Assembly (NCBI RefSeq): GCF_000208865.1
Contig: NC_018390.1
Location: 3,800,270-3,864,269, forward strand
Reading direction: 5' to 3'
Length of the DNA: 64,000 bases
Source of the DNA: Neospora caninum Liverpool
Lineage: Eukaryota > Apicomplexa > Conoidasida > Eucoccidiorida > Sarcocystidae
Shown here: in pieces, positions 1 to 13,718 of the stretch
How the letters are laid out: each line of letters starts with the position of its first letter
How positions within the stretch are numbered: the first letter of the stretch is position 1
Notes under the pieces: model-generated
The model's input: only the letters and a program-made list of their open reading frames with translations
What the model was told of the DNA's origin: nothing
The model's database searches: none
Made by a program: the position numbers and the translations under genes

Positions 1-3000
1 TAGGTGCCAGCTCCTGCGTGTCCAGTCGAACTTTCCCCACGACGTGTGGGGTTTTTTTCCCATGAGAAAACACCCGTAGTGGATGTTTGCATGCGTGGTC
101 GCATCGCAGTCGTTACGCTCAAGAATCCATAAGCAACCGTCCTTTCCGCGAAGAAGCCTGTCTCGATGGGGTTCGCGAATCCGTGATTACCGCCGCATGG
201 ACTCAGGGACTTATCCACACGTGTAGACCGGCAATGCCCAGCAACCCTCCCGGCATTGCTTACGCACTTTGAATTCACCCACACACACACACTTCCACTG
301 AAACATTCGAGCCTTAAATACCCGAATGCTGATTCATCATTTAGGATTGTACACCGGATTGCCACTTTTCGGGCTGCCGGTCCGTTCGTACTTGGTCACT
401 TTTGGAGAGGAGATTCCTCCTGCATTGGCAGCACATTTACAACCGAGTACTCGCGGCCCCCGGCGAGGCGTCTTTGTGGCCCATCCCTGTCGACCGCAGG
501 TGTCTCAGGCACCATGAACAGGGGGAGGGGTAGGAACATACCTACTGCCGCAGGCGCTTGTTGGAATATGGCCGACCTCACCATGTCGCGCTTTCATCTG
601 AAGAGCAAGAAAAAACGATCCGTTGTCTGGCGAGGTCGAGCTGTGTGATCAAGTGCGTGCCGCCATGCTCATGATAACTGACAATTCCTTGGCTTGTCAG
701 GTGCGTTTTTCCACATTGCTGAACATTTTCTGGAAGAGTACGCGGGATCGGCGCTCTACTCGAGATTCCTCTATACAGGACTGGGAAAACGACTGTTGCC
801 GCATTCGTGGTACACTACTGCTTCCTGGAGCGGCCAAGGAACGCGCACTTTCCTACTACAGTGAAACAATAGGTGCTTCTGGAACAAACTGTGAGGAACG
901 TGACCGTTCCTGTACCACTTCCCCCTCCTATATCGTGAGTCGTCGATTCTCGTCCTATCTTTGACCGTACGTCCGGCGTGGACACAGTGCAGCCCGCTCA
1001 AGGTTTGCGACGACTGTATTTCTGCTTCGTTGCTATTTTGCGAAGTTTGAAACGCCGACGACGGCAGCTATTCACAGACCGACAGTCTAAGGCTGTCAGA
1101 CACAGCTTTACGTCTGGTGAATGGGACAGAGTCTTCTGTTAGGAAGAAGCGGCGTGGCGGCTCCGCTCCGCGAGAAACCCAGTCCAGGCTGTTCCGTCCT
1201 AAACCTCGGGGAGGTGCTCTCCGCTGCTGCTCCAGAAGTCATCTCGTCTGTGACGACACAGAGACTTGCAGCGTCAAAAGTGAGACCGAATGCGTCGGAA
1301 AACTCTTTCGCGTCAAGGCAAACGAACTCCACGCCCGCAGCCCTCTCGCACCCTGATGCGTCTGCACTCTTTCCCAGAACGGTGCTATGGGCGACGCCTC
1401 TGTCGTGGGCGTAGCTCAGGGGAAACGCGTGTCTCGGGAAGGAGAGACTTGCGGATGAGTTAAGAGTTGCGTTCTACCTTGTTTTTGCCTCTCGCCGTCT
1501 TCGCCCCACCGTTTTTTCGTTGGGAACGCTTTCCCTGTGGCCTGCAAAAACGCCTCGCATTCGGATGATGGACGGCGAGAGAGCCTGTGCGCTTGGCACA
1601 CACTGTTGGCCTGCCAGCTGCATGCAACCGTTTTTCCGCTGCCATCGATCGAAGCCTTCGTCAGTGTGCACTCGAGAGTCTTGTGAAAGTTGGAGATTCC
1701 ACTGGATTTGCACAAGAGAAACGTGTATCGGCCGAGCTCAGGAACGCACCCAGCTGACTCCATATAGCCCAGCGCCCGCCCCGTGTGGCCTTCCTCCTAG
1801 GCATACATGGAGAACAGGCAAGACAGCTTCCAGGGCCAAGTCCACACTCCCCGTCGGTCGGAGTCACTGCGCGTAAGCCGTCCGGATACGGGGTATCTCG
1901 ACTGCTGGACTTTTTCCTTTTCAGTGACACGAGCGAGGCGCGTGTTCATACTGCGGCGTTGCTCGTTTTCCTTGTGATCGTTTTGAAGCAAAGAAAGAGA
2001 TCTGAAAACACCCTGGAGCAGATTGCGTGCGCACAGCTGCTCCCGCAGGGGGGTTAAGTTGTGCTCACCTGCGGGCCTTTCTCCCGTCTCCGCCCAGTCG
2101 AGAGTGGTTTCATGTCTCTATACGCGAAAGCCGTCTGCGGCCTCTGCCTGGCACTTTGGGAATTTTTCTCGGCTCTTTGCCCGTTTGGTTTGCTTTTGGA
2201 ACCCTTAAAGTCGCAGCATATCTGGAAATAAATTCTCGGCAAGTGCTGGGCCCGTAAACCGTCTGCCTGCGCGGCGCGCCCCGCGGATTTGCCGGCACCG
2301 TATATTCTCACAGGGGGGGGGGGCCTTCCCGCGCCCCAGGGTCAGCGAAGAGACACTAAACATTGGGCAACAAAAGCGGGTTTTCTGGCAGCAGGTGGCC
2401 CGGCGCCTTATCGCCGCTTCCGACTGTCGGGGACGCCGAAAATGCAGTGAATCGGTTCATCTCATTGAGGGGAAGTTGCAGAAAACACACGAAGAATCCG
2501 GGACATCCTTTGTCTGTTTTACCACTTGATCTCCGCTCCAAACCGAAGACTCGCATTTTGGTCCTGTTTCGACTCCGTCCCCTCCGTCGCAATCGGCATG
2601 AGGGGGCGTGGGTAGCTTCGATGTTTCGGCATTTGGGGATTTCTGTCGTTCGGGAAGCCTGTTTCTCCCGAATACGTCTTTTCCTCGCGGTGCGTCGGTT
2701 CGCCTCTGTGGCTTCAATCCATGTATGGATCACCTGAGTCGACGTTTTCCCCCGGTGGAGACTGCGCCGCCGCCCCTTGTGCGAGAGACAGAGCCCCAGA
2801 TTTGTCTTCCATGCTCAGAGCTTCACCACTTCTATCCATCCCCTTGCCGTGTGAGAGCGGTTCCTACGCCTCTCGGTGAAGAAAGCATCGTCTGTTGAAT
2901 CTCATGCTCCTTCCGTTGCCGTTCGTTTTCCAAGCAACCGGCGGCAACGGGGACGAAGCCCCGCACTCTGCTCGCCTGGCACCAAATTTTTTTGCATAGC

Positions 3001-4084
3001 CGTCGTACCTCGGGAAGAGCCTCAGGCGTCCGAAATGGTTATACAGTTTCTCGTGTCGTGCTTCCTCCCTCCGTTGTGCATGCTGCGATTTTGATATACT
3101 TCGCACACCACAGATCGCGGGAGGGGGATCTGCGGTTTACCCGATGGTGAAACCGACTCGTCTGTGCGTCCACGTGGGCCTTTGCGCATATATTTTTATT
3201 TTTAAATGTGTCTGTGAATAAGGAAAGAGGTAGAGCGGAAGCCGTGTTGATCCCTCTACACACACACACGTGCAAATTACAGATAGTTCTGCAGCCTCCG
3301 TCCATACATATCAGATGTACGGTCTAGTATTCATCACATCTACATATTTCCATGCACTTCAAACACACTGTTTACACGTGTCCGAAACACAGTTTGAAAG
3401 ATACGACGGACAGCAGGTTTGCACAGGAAACGTTCTGTGAGTTCCCGAGGCGCAAGGTGTGAGGCGCCCAACCCCATCATGGACTGAGAATTCTGTCGGA
3501 GCGACAGTCCGACAGTAGCGCGTTCCCGGTTTGCATTGTAGGAAAATCCGTTTGCGCGTTGTCTCCTCGCGCCTTTTTTCTAAGAACCGGTTTTGCATGC
3601 GTCGATAGTTTCTGGGGATTGGACTTAGTAGACGGCGCGCACACGTGGCAGCCCCCGGCGTACCCCTCCGCGTTTTCTATCTGAATTTGTACGTTTGATC
3701 AACTACCACGCCGCTTCGCCAGATTTGTGGTGTGTTTGGATGGCCTCTTCAGCTGAGTTCAGCTAAGCTTTCTTTCGGGCGCCGCGTAGGGGTCCGGTGT
3801 GGAACTGCAATTCGTTTTCTGGCGCAGGCCGCCGCGGCGGTTTGGTGCCAGGTTTCGATCTGTTTGCATTCGCACATGTGGAGAGACATCTGACCGCTTC
3901 GTTTCCCAGCTTCGCACTGGACGTCGTTTCGGAGGCACGCACTCCGTTCGCTTGCTTCGTCTCCGTTCCCCCAGTCCTCGCCTTCGCGGTGTAGGGCGGG
4001 CCAAACAGCGGCAGCTGGACCTGTTTGCCGGCGCCGTTTTCCGTATTGCATCTTTCTTTGTCTTTCCTTCAAGCGTTTTGCGAC
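1..4084. other. Upstream region of the CCCH gene, no convincing gene
   Basis: Open frames on both strands are short, overlap each other and show no recognisable motif, and none is flanked by a convincing splice pair. A G11 run lies at 2313-2323. A pyrimidine-rich tract ending in AG just before the ATG at 4085 could be the acceptor of a 5' UTR intron, which would mean that part of this stretch is transcribed leader. TGCATGC motifs occur at 88-94, 1619-1625 and 3594-3600. I see nothing else that can be annotated. Confidence 0.5.
3594..3600. promoter_or_regulatory. TGCATGC motif upstream of the CCCH gene
   Basis: The palindromic heptamer TGCATGC lies about 490 bases before the CCCH start codon. 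Apicomplexan AP2-family transcription factors are known to bind this core, and it is enriched upstream of coccidian genes. Other copies here lie at 88-94, 1619-1625, 7544-7550, 30420-30426, 34737-34743 and 57912-57918, several of them in introns or gene-free DNA, so a single copy is weak evidence of function. Confidence 0.3.
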
Positions 4085-7000
4085 ATGTCGGTGGCGTCAT
4101 CCGGTCTCACCCACTCGTGGGTACCGTGCCCGCGGGGTCCGGCTTCGCACTTGGAGGGGCGGAGCGCGTCGTCCCTTCAAAATTCCCGCTGTGCAGAAGA
4201 CGCACTCGCAGTGCTCGGACTGGACGCGTCGGCAGACCTGAGGCCGCCGCCCCACCCCGGATCTTCTGCAGGAGTCGCGGCTTCCCCCAACGGCGCCTCC
4301 CACGCTGCTCCTCCCCCCTCGTTTCCCGCGAGTTCCCCCGTGCATTCTCTCCGCGGTGCACCTTTCCGCAGTCTCAAGAGACACAGCGCTACCGACTCCC
4401 TCGCTGGGGCAGTGCCGGCCGTGGCAGACCGGGCTGGGGGCCTCCCCGGCGCGTCGCCTGGTGCAAATATGCTTTTTTGGGGGAGCGGGGAATCCGAGGA
4501 CGAGTCCTCTCGCTTCCCGAGTGATCTGGGCACCGGAAAGACTGCGTTGTTCCCGATGCTATCGCAAGTCCAGCTTAGTGGTTCCGACGGCGCGGCCAAT
4601 GCGCTTGACACCAGTGCCGAATGGAATCTGTTGCTGCGTGCGGAGCTCCAGAGTGCAATGGACAACGAAGCGAGAGTCCATTTGCGGGCAATGAGGGAAG
4701 ACCAGAAAGCGGCGCTGGTGAGTTGTGTTCCGCAACGCACACGTTGCCTCTCCTTTCGTCGTCCGGCACCGACCCCGCGTCCGCTGCGGGAGACACCCGA
4801 AGCATCTCTGCAGGCAGAAACCACCCACCCCAGGGGGGGAGATGAGCGAACTTGACACACTTTTTTGGGGACGGCAGCGTGTGCCCTGCCCTCTTAAGCA
4901 GTGTCCGGCTAGTGAGAGACGAGACACCGCGCAGGTCCTTTGGCACAGGGAGTTTGCGTTCGGCACTGCGCGGCGCTGTACGTGTACGACATTACAGCAC
5001 ACGCATGTGGAGTTGCGATCGGACGAAGGTTTGTATTTACACCGACATAGACCTATTTATGTCTGCATTCTTGCCCCGCCAAAAATCTCTCAACCGTGAC
5101 GATCCAAATTTATTACGTGAAGGAAACGAAACGTGGAAGCGGTTCCGGAAATAAGCTCGCTCCGACGCGTTGCGTTTCGGGACACCAATGCCTCTCAACG
5201 GGTTCCCTCGTTCTTTTCTGCGTGCGCCCTTTCAGCGAAACTTGCTGACTCTCAGGCAGCATACATTGCAGGCACAGCTGGAACGGATCGAGAAGCTGTT
5301 GGCGACTCTCTACCGAGATTGTGACGCCATATTCAGTGTCTCGGACGTGCTGGCTCTCATTCCCGACGTCGCACCGCTCGTCCCGGCATACCCTGCCCGT
5401 TCACCATCAGCCGGCGGGTCCTCTGCTTACGGGACCGCTCGCTGCGTCTCCCCTCACCACCCTCCGGGCACCGCCAGTCACGTCGACCCTCTGCGTTCCC
5501 CCAGTCCCTCGAAGTCGCCTGCTCCACAGATGACGATCGGCATTCTTGGGTTGTCGACTCTCCGTGGCCCGGCCAGCGGGGGAACTTCAGGCACCGTGGG
5601 AACCGAGGTAGGCGACGATGGGTGTCTCTGAAAGGAGGCTTCTCTACGCGTCTCCTTCGTGCAGAGAGGACGTTCAAGTCTGTTTTATCCAGGCTGGTGC
5701 CGGCTTACAGAGTGAGCCGTGTCGAGGTTACAGTTCAGCGAGGTACCGTGAGTGCAAAGGCCTGTAGATGCGGGCTGCTTGTTTCAGAACTGACCAGGTC
5801 TGCTGGGCTGTAGCCGAACCCACCCTGGTGAGCTTTCTGGACGCTGCTTCACCCGTGTCGCGCCAGGCAGGTAGCCTGGTTCTAGGAAATGGCCTTGCCA
5901 CTGTCGAGCCGGTCGGTTCCTGAGGCGACCAAAGGTGCCGTATGCGAGAACCAAACGCACGTGCCTCGCTTCTTTTGTGAGTGAAACTACCTGCCTTTCG
6001 CAGTTCACGGCCTTTCCTGAGCGCGTTGTGTTCGTGGCAGGCTTCGCAGAGCACCTATGCGACTCCTAAAAGCCAGCGGGGGTCATCCATGAAAGAGGAC
6101 GGGTTCTTCTTCTCTTCGACTGGCTCCCCTTTGATGTCTAATCACCAACCTGGGCAAAACGAGGGCGACTGTCTCCGAGGCACTGGGAAAGAGAGCGGCG
6201 CCGGATTACCTCTCTCTGGAGTTTGTGCGGACGCCCAGCAGTTTCATCGAAGAAATTCGACGAGATCGAGGACTGCACCCACGTATACACTGGACAACCT
6301 CGCGGTGAGCGGCAACAAAGTTAGGATCCATAGTGACCCGGCGAAGATGCTCTTCAGAGCGACACTGGAAAGGCTCGCGTGTTCGTAGCGAGTTGTTACC
6401 CTCCTGGACATCCCGAGCGGTTTCACGAAGTCCGGCCTTCAAAGGCTCTTCTTAGCCCTACCACAGTAGACGGCGGTTTGGCAGGCGCGCGCACTGTTTC
6501 GCAAAACGAGCTTCGCGCGTTTAGTCTTGACAGTTCCTTGGCGGCTCAGCATTCGGTCTTCGTGTTCTGTGGCCTCTCTTTCTCCCTCTTGCAGAGTCTC
6601 TTTTCTTTGATTTGCGACGACGCTGGCCGCGCGGGCTCGACCACGGCGACGCTCGCAGACGCCCTCCGGGAAGGGCACTCTGTAGCTTCGGGGGCCAGTT
6701 CGGGAGCGCCGGCTTTGCCTACGGGCGCTTCCGAGACTCCTTTGTTTCAAACCCCCGCCTCTGCTGCTGCTCAGCAGCTGGCCGCAGATGTAGTTGCGTC
6801 CGACGCTCTCGCGTCTCTGGTGTTGAAGACACGAAGTCGACTTTCTGCACTGGAGCTGAGAGACAGGAGAGTACGTTTTGACGAGGAGCACAGAGAGCCC
6901 ATGTTCCAGCGCCACAACACTCGGTCGGCGTCTCTTGGAGCGTCGCGCGTGTTTGGTGGGCAAGATTTCCTCATGTCGTCAGTGGGCACAGCGTTGGCGG

Positions 7001-9448
7001 CCGCAGCTGCGGCAGCTGAGGCTGCAGATGCACAGAACGAGGAGGAGTTTCTGATCGAACAAGGGGCTTGCCAGCTGGGAACTAGCGAGAGGGCAGGCAA
7101 TTCCGATGGTGCGGCTGGAGTCGTCGCCCCGTCGCCCGGATCTCCCGTCTCCTTGCAGAACGGACTGCCCAGCCCTTCAGTGGGCAGCGCATTGAGGAAT
7201 GCTTCGAGTGGCGGCGATGGGACATCACGAAGCAGTGGAGGCGCTTGGGAAGCACTCAATGGATCCATGACTACGCAGGCTGGGGAAACGTCTGGAGGCA
7301 ATGTTGCGTATGCAAGACCCCAGAGACGAACCGTGACTCTCCCAGGGAGCACGAAGTATTTGCAACTCCAGTCGAGTAAGGAGAACGCAAAGTTGATACA
7401 CGCGAACGGACAGGATTGCACTGACGTGCCAGGACACAAAAGTGGAGTAGGGCAGCGTCCCTGAAGCACCGGTAGTGTTTTCTGGTCTCCGGGTCGTGAG
7501 GGGGGCGGCTGCCGCGCTGTGGACCGGACACGACCGACGCAAATGCATGCATTTCTGGTGTGGCTTTCATGCCTCTAAGGGGAGCGCCACGTGGGCGAAG
7601 AATCCAAGGCAGTGGAACTGCTATGCTTCACCGCTCTCGTTTTCTTCACGTCCGCGAAGCGTTTGCTGTGACGAGCAATCGCAGTCTGCAGCCCGTCTTT
7701 GAAGAGTGTACAGCTCTCTGCTGCGGTGTTTTGCTTCCTTGTTCCAGTGGACGTACAGTGCCTGCTGCACCTTCAAGGCCGGTGCAAACCCTGCGCCTTC
7801 TACTACAACCGAAAGGGCTGCCGAAACGGAGTCAACTGCGAATTCTGCCACCACGAGGTTCACTCGAAACTTACTTTAAAGCAGTGGAAGAAACAGCAAC
7901 ACAAGCTTAGCAAACAGGTACGTTTGAGGTTCGCAGCATTCCTGCCTCTACGATGACTGCAATTCTCTTCTCGCCGCATCCTGACGATGTGCCCACACCG
8001 TTCGGTGCTTCTTGGCCTGTTTTCGATTCTGCGCAGGCACAGTCTGAGATGCCTGGTTCTTGGATTCCCGAAAGCATAGTGAGGGGTATGTGTCGCACGC
8101 TGCTGTAGTTTTCCGTCTAACCTGTCCCACTTCGTGCCTTGCTGTCATGCCTGTTTCTTTAGGGTCGCGTGGGGCTTGGAACCGGAGAGGACGACCTTGT
8201 GGCCGTTGCCGCTGCTGCCGCTGCATCTCGCCCGGGGGGGCTGAGGGCCAGTATCGGCACGGCAGCAGAGCTCATTGGCGCATCGCCGCTGAGTACTGTA
8301 AACACCGGGACCTTGTGTCCGGGATCTGTTGGCGGGTCAGGTTCGTGCGAAGCACCAGGAGTTTTGGAGGATGCGGTGATGCGCACCTTGTTCGGCAACG
8401 GAGACATCTCTCGGAACCTGCCGGCCTTCTCCTTGGTCGGCGAGAACGGCTCGGCGACGACTGGAAGAGACGCAGTGATTGCTGGCCTGGAGCTGTCCGA
8501 CGAAGGTAAGCCCGCATCGCCGGCGACGCGCCGTTGTCCATGGAGCGCTCATGGAGGGTCCGAGGAGTCGAGCGTCGCTCTCACCAAGGGAGCAGAGGCT
8601 TCCGGTAGCCAGTTAACAGGGAGGCTACGCTTTTGGCAGACAACAGTGGAGCGCCAAGACATCACCGATGGCTGTCTGTCTATTGCGAACTCTCCTGACA
8701 CGGTGTCATGTGTATGCAAACCGATACACTCTCACGACAAGAGGGTCCGCTGACACTGCTGTTTACAGTAGTTGCGTAGGCTTCCCCTGTCGTGTATTGC
8801 GGGGCCTGTGTGACCCTGCACGAACGGCGCAGAGATCCAGAGGAGCACCAAACCCAGCAGAAAAAGTGGAACCTCAGGCGCTTGTGACAGCTGACAGCTG
8901 CGTCACTTCTACCAACACCGCAGCTGCAGCGGGCAGTGTACGCGCGCGAACGCGTGAAGGGAAGGGGAGTGGTTTTGTGTGTATGCCGATCCTGCACCGG
9001 ATGAAGGGAGCGTTGTTTGTGTACGCGTAAACAAGGTGGATGGGCAAGTTGGGTGTCACAGAGTGCACAACGTGCTTGTACATCTGCACTCCGACCCGTA
9101 GCTGAACCTGAGTCGCGATCGACTTTGTCACGTGTGTACACGTATTCCTTCGCAGGCACATCTGGTCCTCCACCTGGCCCAGCATCGCGTCTGAGAGCCG
9201 CCCTAGCCTCAGCTGAAAGCGCCCGCGCAGCTGCTGCGGCGGCCGTAAACGATGGGGACTACCAATGCTCATCGGATGGGGGAAGTGAGGTACCCGGCAG
9301 GTCGAGTGACGAATGTGTGAGCGGGTCCACTAAACTGATTTACTCCGACATGGGCAATTCCGCTTGCGGCGGTGACTCCGGCAGCGCAGCACCTCATGCC
9401 GTCAATCCCGCCAGCCCTGGCTGTCACGCCCTACTTAGACGGATTTGA
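4085..9448 (+). CDS. CCCH-type zinc finger protein, seven exons, 951 aa
   Basis: Proposed exons are 4085-4717, 5236-5607, 6041-6304, 6595-7375, 7748-7917, 8163-8505 and 9156-9448. Every junction has GT/AG ends, the phases match, and the exons sum to 2856 bases (951 codons plus stop). Exon 5 carries one CX8CX5CX3H finger (about residues 699-718) preceded by the motif GRCKPC, as is common in apicomplexan CCCH proteins. Such fingers usually bind RNA, which suggests a post-transcriptional role; that is inference. The rest is low complexity: Ser/Pro/Ala/Gly-rich, with an alanine run in exon 4, and only a short predicted helix (LQAQLERIEKLL) in exon 2 stands out. ATG 4085 is chosen because the frame upstream reads like a polypyrimidine tract. 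No second finger, KH or RRM domain was seen. The family call is firm; exon 3 (6041-6304) is supported only by splice signals and phase. Confidence 0.8.
7793..7855 (+). other. CCCH zinc finger coding segment
   Basis: The zinc ligands are the second Cys of CKPC, then Cys after eight residues, Cys after five and His after three, spelled by CAFYYNRKGC, RNGVNC and EFCH. Aromatic residues after the first ligand are typical of fingers that stack on RNA bases. It sits entirely in exon 5, one of the smaller coding exons. Confidence 0.85.
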
Positions 9449-12400
9449 CAGCGATGTGACGAAACTTGGCCGTGGACCCTCCAAGCAAAGGAACGGCTGT
9501 GGTGCCCGTGACGGAGACTGTCTTTCTCGCCCAGGCGCTGCGTATAGGAGTCGTCGCTCGGAGGATCCAGCAGGTGGCAACGGTATCTGCGACAGATGGG
9601 GTTCAGATTTGAGCATCCCACATCGGAGCAGGAAAGAGACAGGAATCCTGTTTGCTGTTTTGCCTTTAAAAAATGCCTCTTCAGCTGGGGCCAGCAAAAG
9701 GTTCCAGGTAGCCAGCAGTGACCGCGCGGTTGCAGCTCTTCAGTATCGGCGACCGAGGGTTTGCCTGCTTCAAGTCGTCAAGGCTCTACGACCTTCTTAT
9801 GTTCAAACGATTGACAGGCGACCGAGAAAGAATTGCACCAAAACGCAGACAGGCCGTTATGGCTGGCTTCATATTTAACAATCCGTAGGATTCAGGAAGG
9901 CAACATTTGCTTCTGTCGGCCGTCGGTGACTGGACAAGTGTCGCTGGTCAGGGCGTGAAAAAAATGCCCTTATGCGGTTTGTTCGTCACGGTAGGCTCCC
10001 CGTGTTAACGATACGGAGAGACGCGCGTGCGTGAGCTCCCAGTGATGAGTGGCACCAAACCAGTGCTCGCCGGCTGTGCGTGGCAATGCGCGACGTGCGC
10101 AGCCTCTGTGAGCGCAGGCACAGGCGAGAGAGTGGCGCTACGTGAGTCCGTGTGTGCTGAATCGTGAAGGACGTCCGCAGCGTGCCGAGGGCATCCGTTG
10201 ATATTTCTTGCAGCGTTGCGGCATCGTTGTATTCTTTGAACTATGGTGTCCACCTGAACCTCATACTGTGCGTTTGCATCTGCACTCAATGGGACCTTGC
10301 GATCCTCGCTCATGATCCTCGCAAGGTTTGCCGTCGTGTTTTAAGTGTTGCGGCCTTCTGCCCAGTCCGTTTTCACGTTGTTGTGATGTGTGCCCTGCTG
10401 GACTGTCGCCGTTGTTTATCCCACTTACTTGTGGCTATCACGGTATAGTGTCACAGCTCCGGTTCACTAACACCTACCGGATGCGTTCGTGTTTTCGGTC
10501 CGGCGCGTTGGTTGTGCTGTCCACCTCGTTTCCTCGTTTCATTCGTGACATGCTTCACCATCCAGCAAATTGTTCTTATAGTGGGACTCGGCAAGGGAGC
10601 GGTACTAATCGGCGGTGCCCGTAGTTGTCAGTATGGGGAACCCTGGCTGTGCCGTGAGAGAACTCTGCCCAAGGTCCGAGCTGTTTCTGTGAGGGGAATA
10701 GGGTCCTCAAAAGCGTGTCGCCGTGGCCATTGCGTCAGGGAGCATCGCGTTCGCTGTACTGTCAAAGACGTCCGAATACAAGTCCAAAATTCCAACTACG
10801 TTGCTCCCTGTTCTCAACCGGAGCGTGACATGCTGTGCTTGTTGGAGGGCTTTCACTGCCACCACGCGTCTTCATTGTGTGTAAGGCGAAAGCGCTCGCA
10901 GCAGAAGCCGTGCTGAATGTTTGTCATCCGGCGACCAAGGCATACGCCTGCCTCATTTGTATCAAAGCAGTAACTATTCTCACAGATTGTTGTAGTGATT
11001 CATACGATTTGATTTGTGGGGTCACGAGCAATAAATGCCCGCACATCGACACGCTCGATGGTGGCGTGTAGGCGGTATCGGAAGCCCCCAAAGCATTCGG
11101 AAGTGCGTGTAATCGAATATTTGTGCCACTCAAGATGAAACTACGTGACGATATCTCTGCAGGTGGGACGAATCGTTCATTCAGTGAATCCTACGCATAC
11201 GTGCTGTTGGAAGCATGCGACACTACTGCACTGGGAGGGAGCAACGATGATGTGTTCAGATTTTTTCTTTTTCGCTGTCGCTCGTCCGGCTACACGTGAG
11301 AGTCGTAGACAGCTCTAGTTTGATGTCGGTAGCTGACGACGTAGTCGTCCAGTCTCTGTGCAGTGGTTTCTTGTGGGACAGAAGGTTGTTTGTCTGAACA
11401 TGCACGCATATGTACGTTCACTAGCACAGGAGTGCTGTGACAACTGATGCTCCGGTGCGTTCGCGTCATACAAAGCGAGAAGTCGTTCTGTCATGGAACG
11501 GGTTTTGGTGCTTTCTGATGCAGCCGACTTCCGTGGATTAACGGCGTGGTCCTTTTGTTGCCACTATTCTATAGAACTCATCGTGGCATAGATTGGTCAG
11601 CCAGATTCGCGAATGAAACGAGGAGGCAGTTCACCTCCATCAGCGAGTATTTCTGTGTACTGCCGTTGCACCGTGAGGGGTCCAGACGACCCGCATTGTA
11701 GCTACTCGCCTCATCCAGTTTTATCAACTATCAATGAACGCGCAGCGGCGCCTGTTGTCGACAGCGATCCCTGACGTGGAGGAGGATGCATGCCCTTGTC
11801 GAAAAACAGAAGCAAGACGTTCTGTTTTCCTTCATAACGATTCGAACGAGGTATGTCCAATGGCTCTCAATTTTCCGGTGTAGGCGACGCTAACAAGGCT
11901 CGCCAGCAGCTTATGCCCATTCTTGGCTTGTCAGTGTCCCAGCAAGATGACGAGAATGTATTCTGGAAGCGTCCTTCCCGTGGCAACGGCTGCGGGTGAA
12001 GCTCTGCGTGCTGATTGAGAGTAACTCTGCGCGTTCTCTGAGGATTTGAAACGTCTCAACAGTACCTCAAAAGCAGCGCATGCAAGTATGCATACGTTCG
12101 TGGTGTGCCTTGGCATTCCTCTGTCGGACCCGGCGTTGCCAGTCACACACAAAGCCCGTGTCGGAGCCGAAAATGGACACCTGATGGAGGATGGTGACTG
12201 AAGTCAAGGCGTATGCGTCAGAACAGAAGCTCTACGTGTTGGAAACAAGTTGCGTAGCGGCCGTTTTTTCTCTTCGAAGGGGAAGCGCATTCTGAGATGT
12301 GGAAAATGGATTACTTTGCATCCGAAATGTCAGGGGTGGCTGAGCTGTGTGCATGTCTGGGTAATGCTGATGGTTCAAATGTGTTTTGCGGAGTTCGCCG

Positions 12401-13330
12401 TCTGCTCTCAACGCTGGGCGGCATGGCAAACAAACGCAGGACATGTGTGCGTAACGCGACTGTTCAGCCGCTTTGAAGCAACAGTGTCTACTGAGCCCCG
12501 ACTAGCGAGAACCGCGCCTTTCGTGCTCTTCTTGTGGGTACGGGCGATGATCCAGAGCTAAACCGCGAATGGCGAGCTGTTCATTATGTGCGATGGATAA
12601 GGCGTAAAAACGTTTACGTGCACCGCGCAAGCACCTGAATACTGACACATTACTTGTGTGAGTACTAAGTCCGCGACCAGGACGACACATCGTCCTTTGC
12701 GATCGGATCACAGGCCTTCCTAAACAAGACTAGGGGGCCGATGGGACAAGCAGAACACTGCACAGACCCGAGCAGAGCTCAGCCTCGTCCTCGTCATCAT
12801 TTGTTTGTTTCGAGGTAGAGAACTTGTTCACCTGAGGCAGAGCTCACAGACGGTCAGCACGTTATATGCTGACATTTTCTTGCCCCGTTAGACTGCAAAG
12901 GCAGCGAGCGAGATCTCTTCCACCTCGTCCTTTTCTTCAGCAGCGACAATCGATGCCTGCAGGTAATGTTGCGAAGAAACACATTAATGTTGAAGGCGTC
13001 GAGACGACGTAGGGATTTTTGGAACGAGGCAGGCGTTACACTCTGATGCCACAAATGCAGGTGTGACAGCGCCGTAGAAGGTCAATCGCCTCTCTTTTTG
13101 GCCGTAACTAAATGCCACACTGCGAGTGTTCTTGGGTGTCATCGACTGCGTGGCTACGGTGCTTCCGAAACGCAAATAGAGACGAGCACCTCGAGTCCTG
13201 AAGCTACTGAAAGCACAATGCGTACCCTCTTATTTCGTCGGCCGCCGCTAGGTTTCCCTTTGCGAGTCAGGGGTGACGGAACCCTGCTTTCTTTTCCTTT
13301 CTCTGCAGCGCAGCGGAAAGAAATTATAAT
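9449..13330. other. Gene-free stretch downstream of the CCCH gene
   Basis: No open frame here exceeds about 170 codons, none shows a known motif, and the composition is less GC-biased than in the flanking exons. The first part probably holds the CCCH 3' UTR. The rest is best called intergenic, possibly containing UTR or non-coding RNA of the minus-strand gene to its right. I see no tRNA, rRNA or transposon signature. Confidence 0.5.
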
Positions 13331-13349
13331 CACAAAATATTTGCGTCTG

Positions 13350-13367
13350 ATATATATATATATATAT
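13350..13367. repeat. TA microsatellite
   Basis: A short uninterrupted TA tract, the leftmost of a series of TA tracts that becomes dense inside the VPS13 introns. Confidence 0.9.
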
Positions 13368-13672
13368 GTAACATAAGTAGGCTTTTCACTTGTGGGTAGA
13401 CGTATATATTCTGTCGCCGACATGCCAGTGGTTTTCGTATCGTGCAGTTGCTCTCAAACCGAGTATCGCGGATTTTTAGAATGCCGTCCGCTGGTATCGT
13501 TACACCGAACTCGAGCGAGAAGTGGTGTGGACCGTGCACGACTGTCTATCCTGACGCTTTGAGTACGTGTCTCAGAACGTGCCCTTTGGTAGCAGTTCTC
13601 GGCGGCGAATTTCCTGTTTTTCCCAAAGGAAACGATGGTACAGAGCCTAAGCATACATGCGCACGCATCAGG

Positions 13673-13718
13673 CCAACGCCGATTGCTGCATCAGACCAAC
13701 GCCGATTGCTGCATCAGA
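13673..13718. repeat. Tandem duplication of a 23-base unit
   Basis: Two adjacent identical 23-base copies beginning CCAACGCCGATTGCTGCATC occupy 13673-13695 and 13696-13718. A shorter related flank precedes them. It lies outside any confident exon. Confidence 0.9.

Noticed and set aside
1..1000. Small plus- and minus-strand frames at the left edge as the end of a further gene
   Set aside because: All are under about 130 codons, overlap on opposite strands and lack splice context or motifs.
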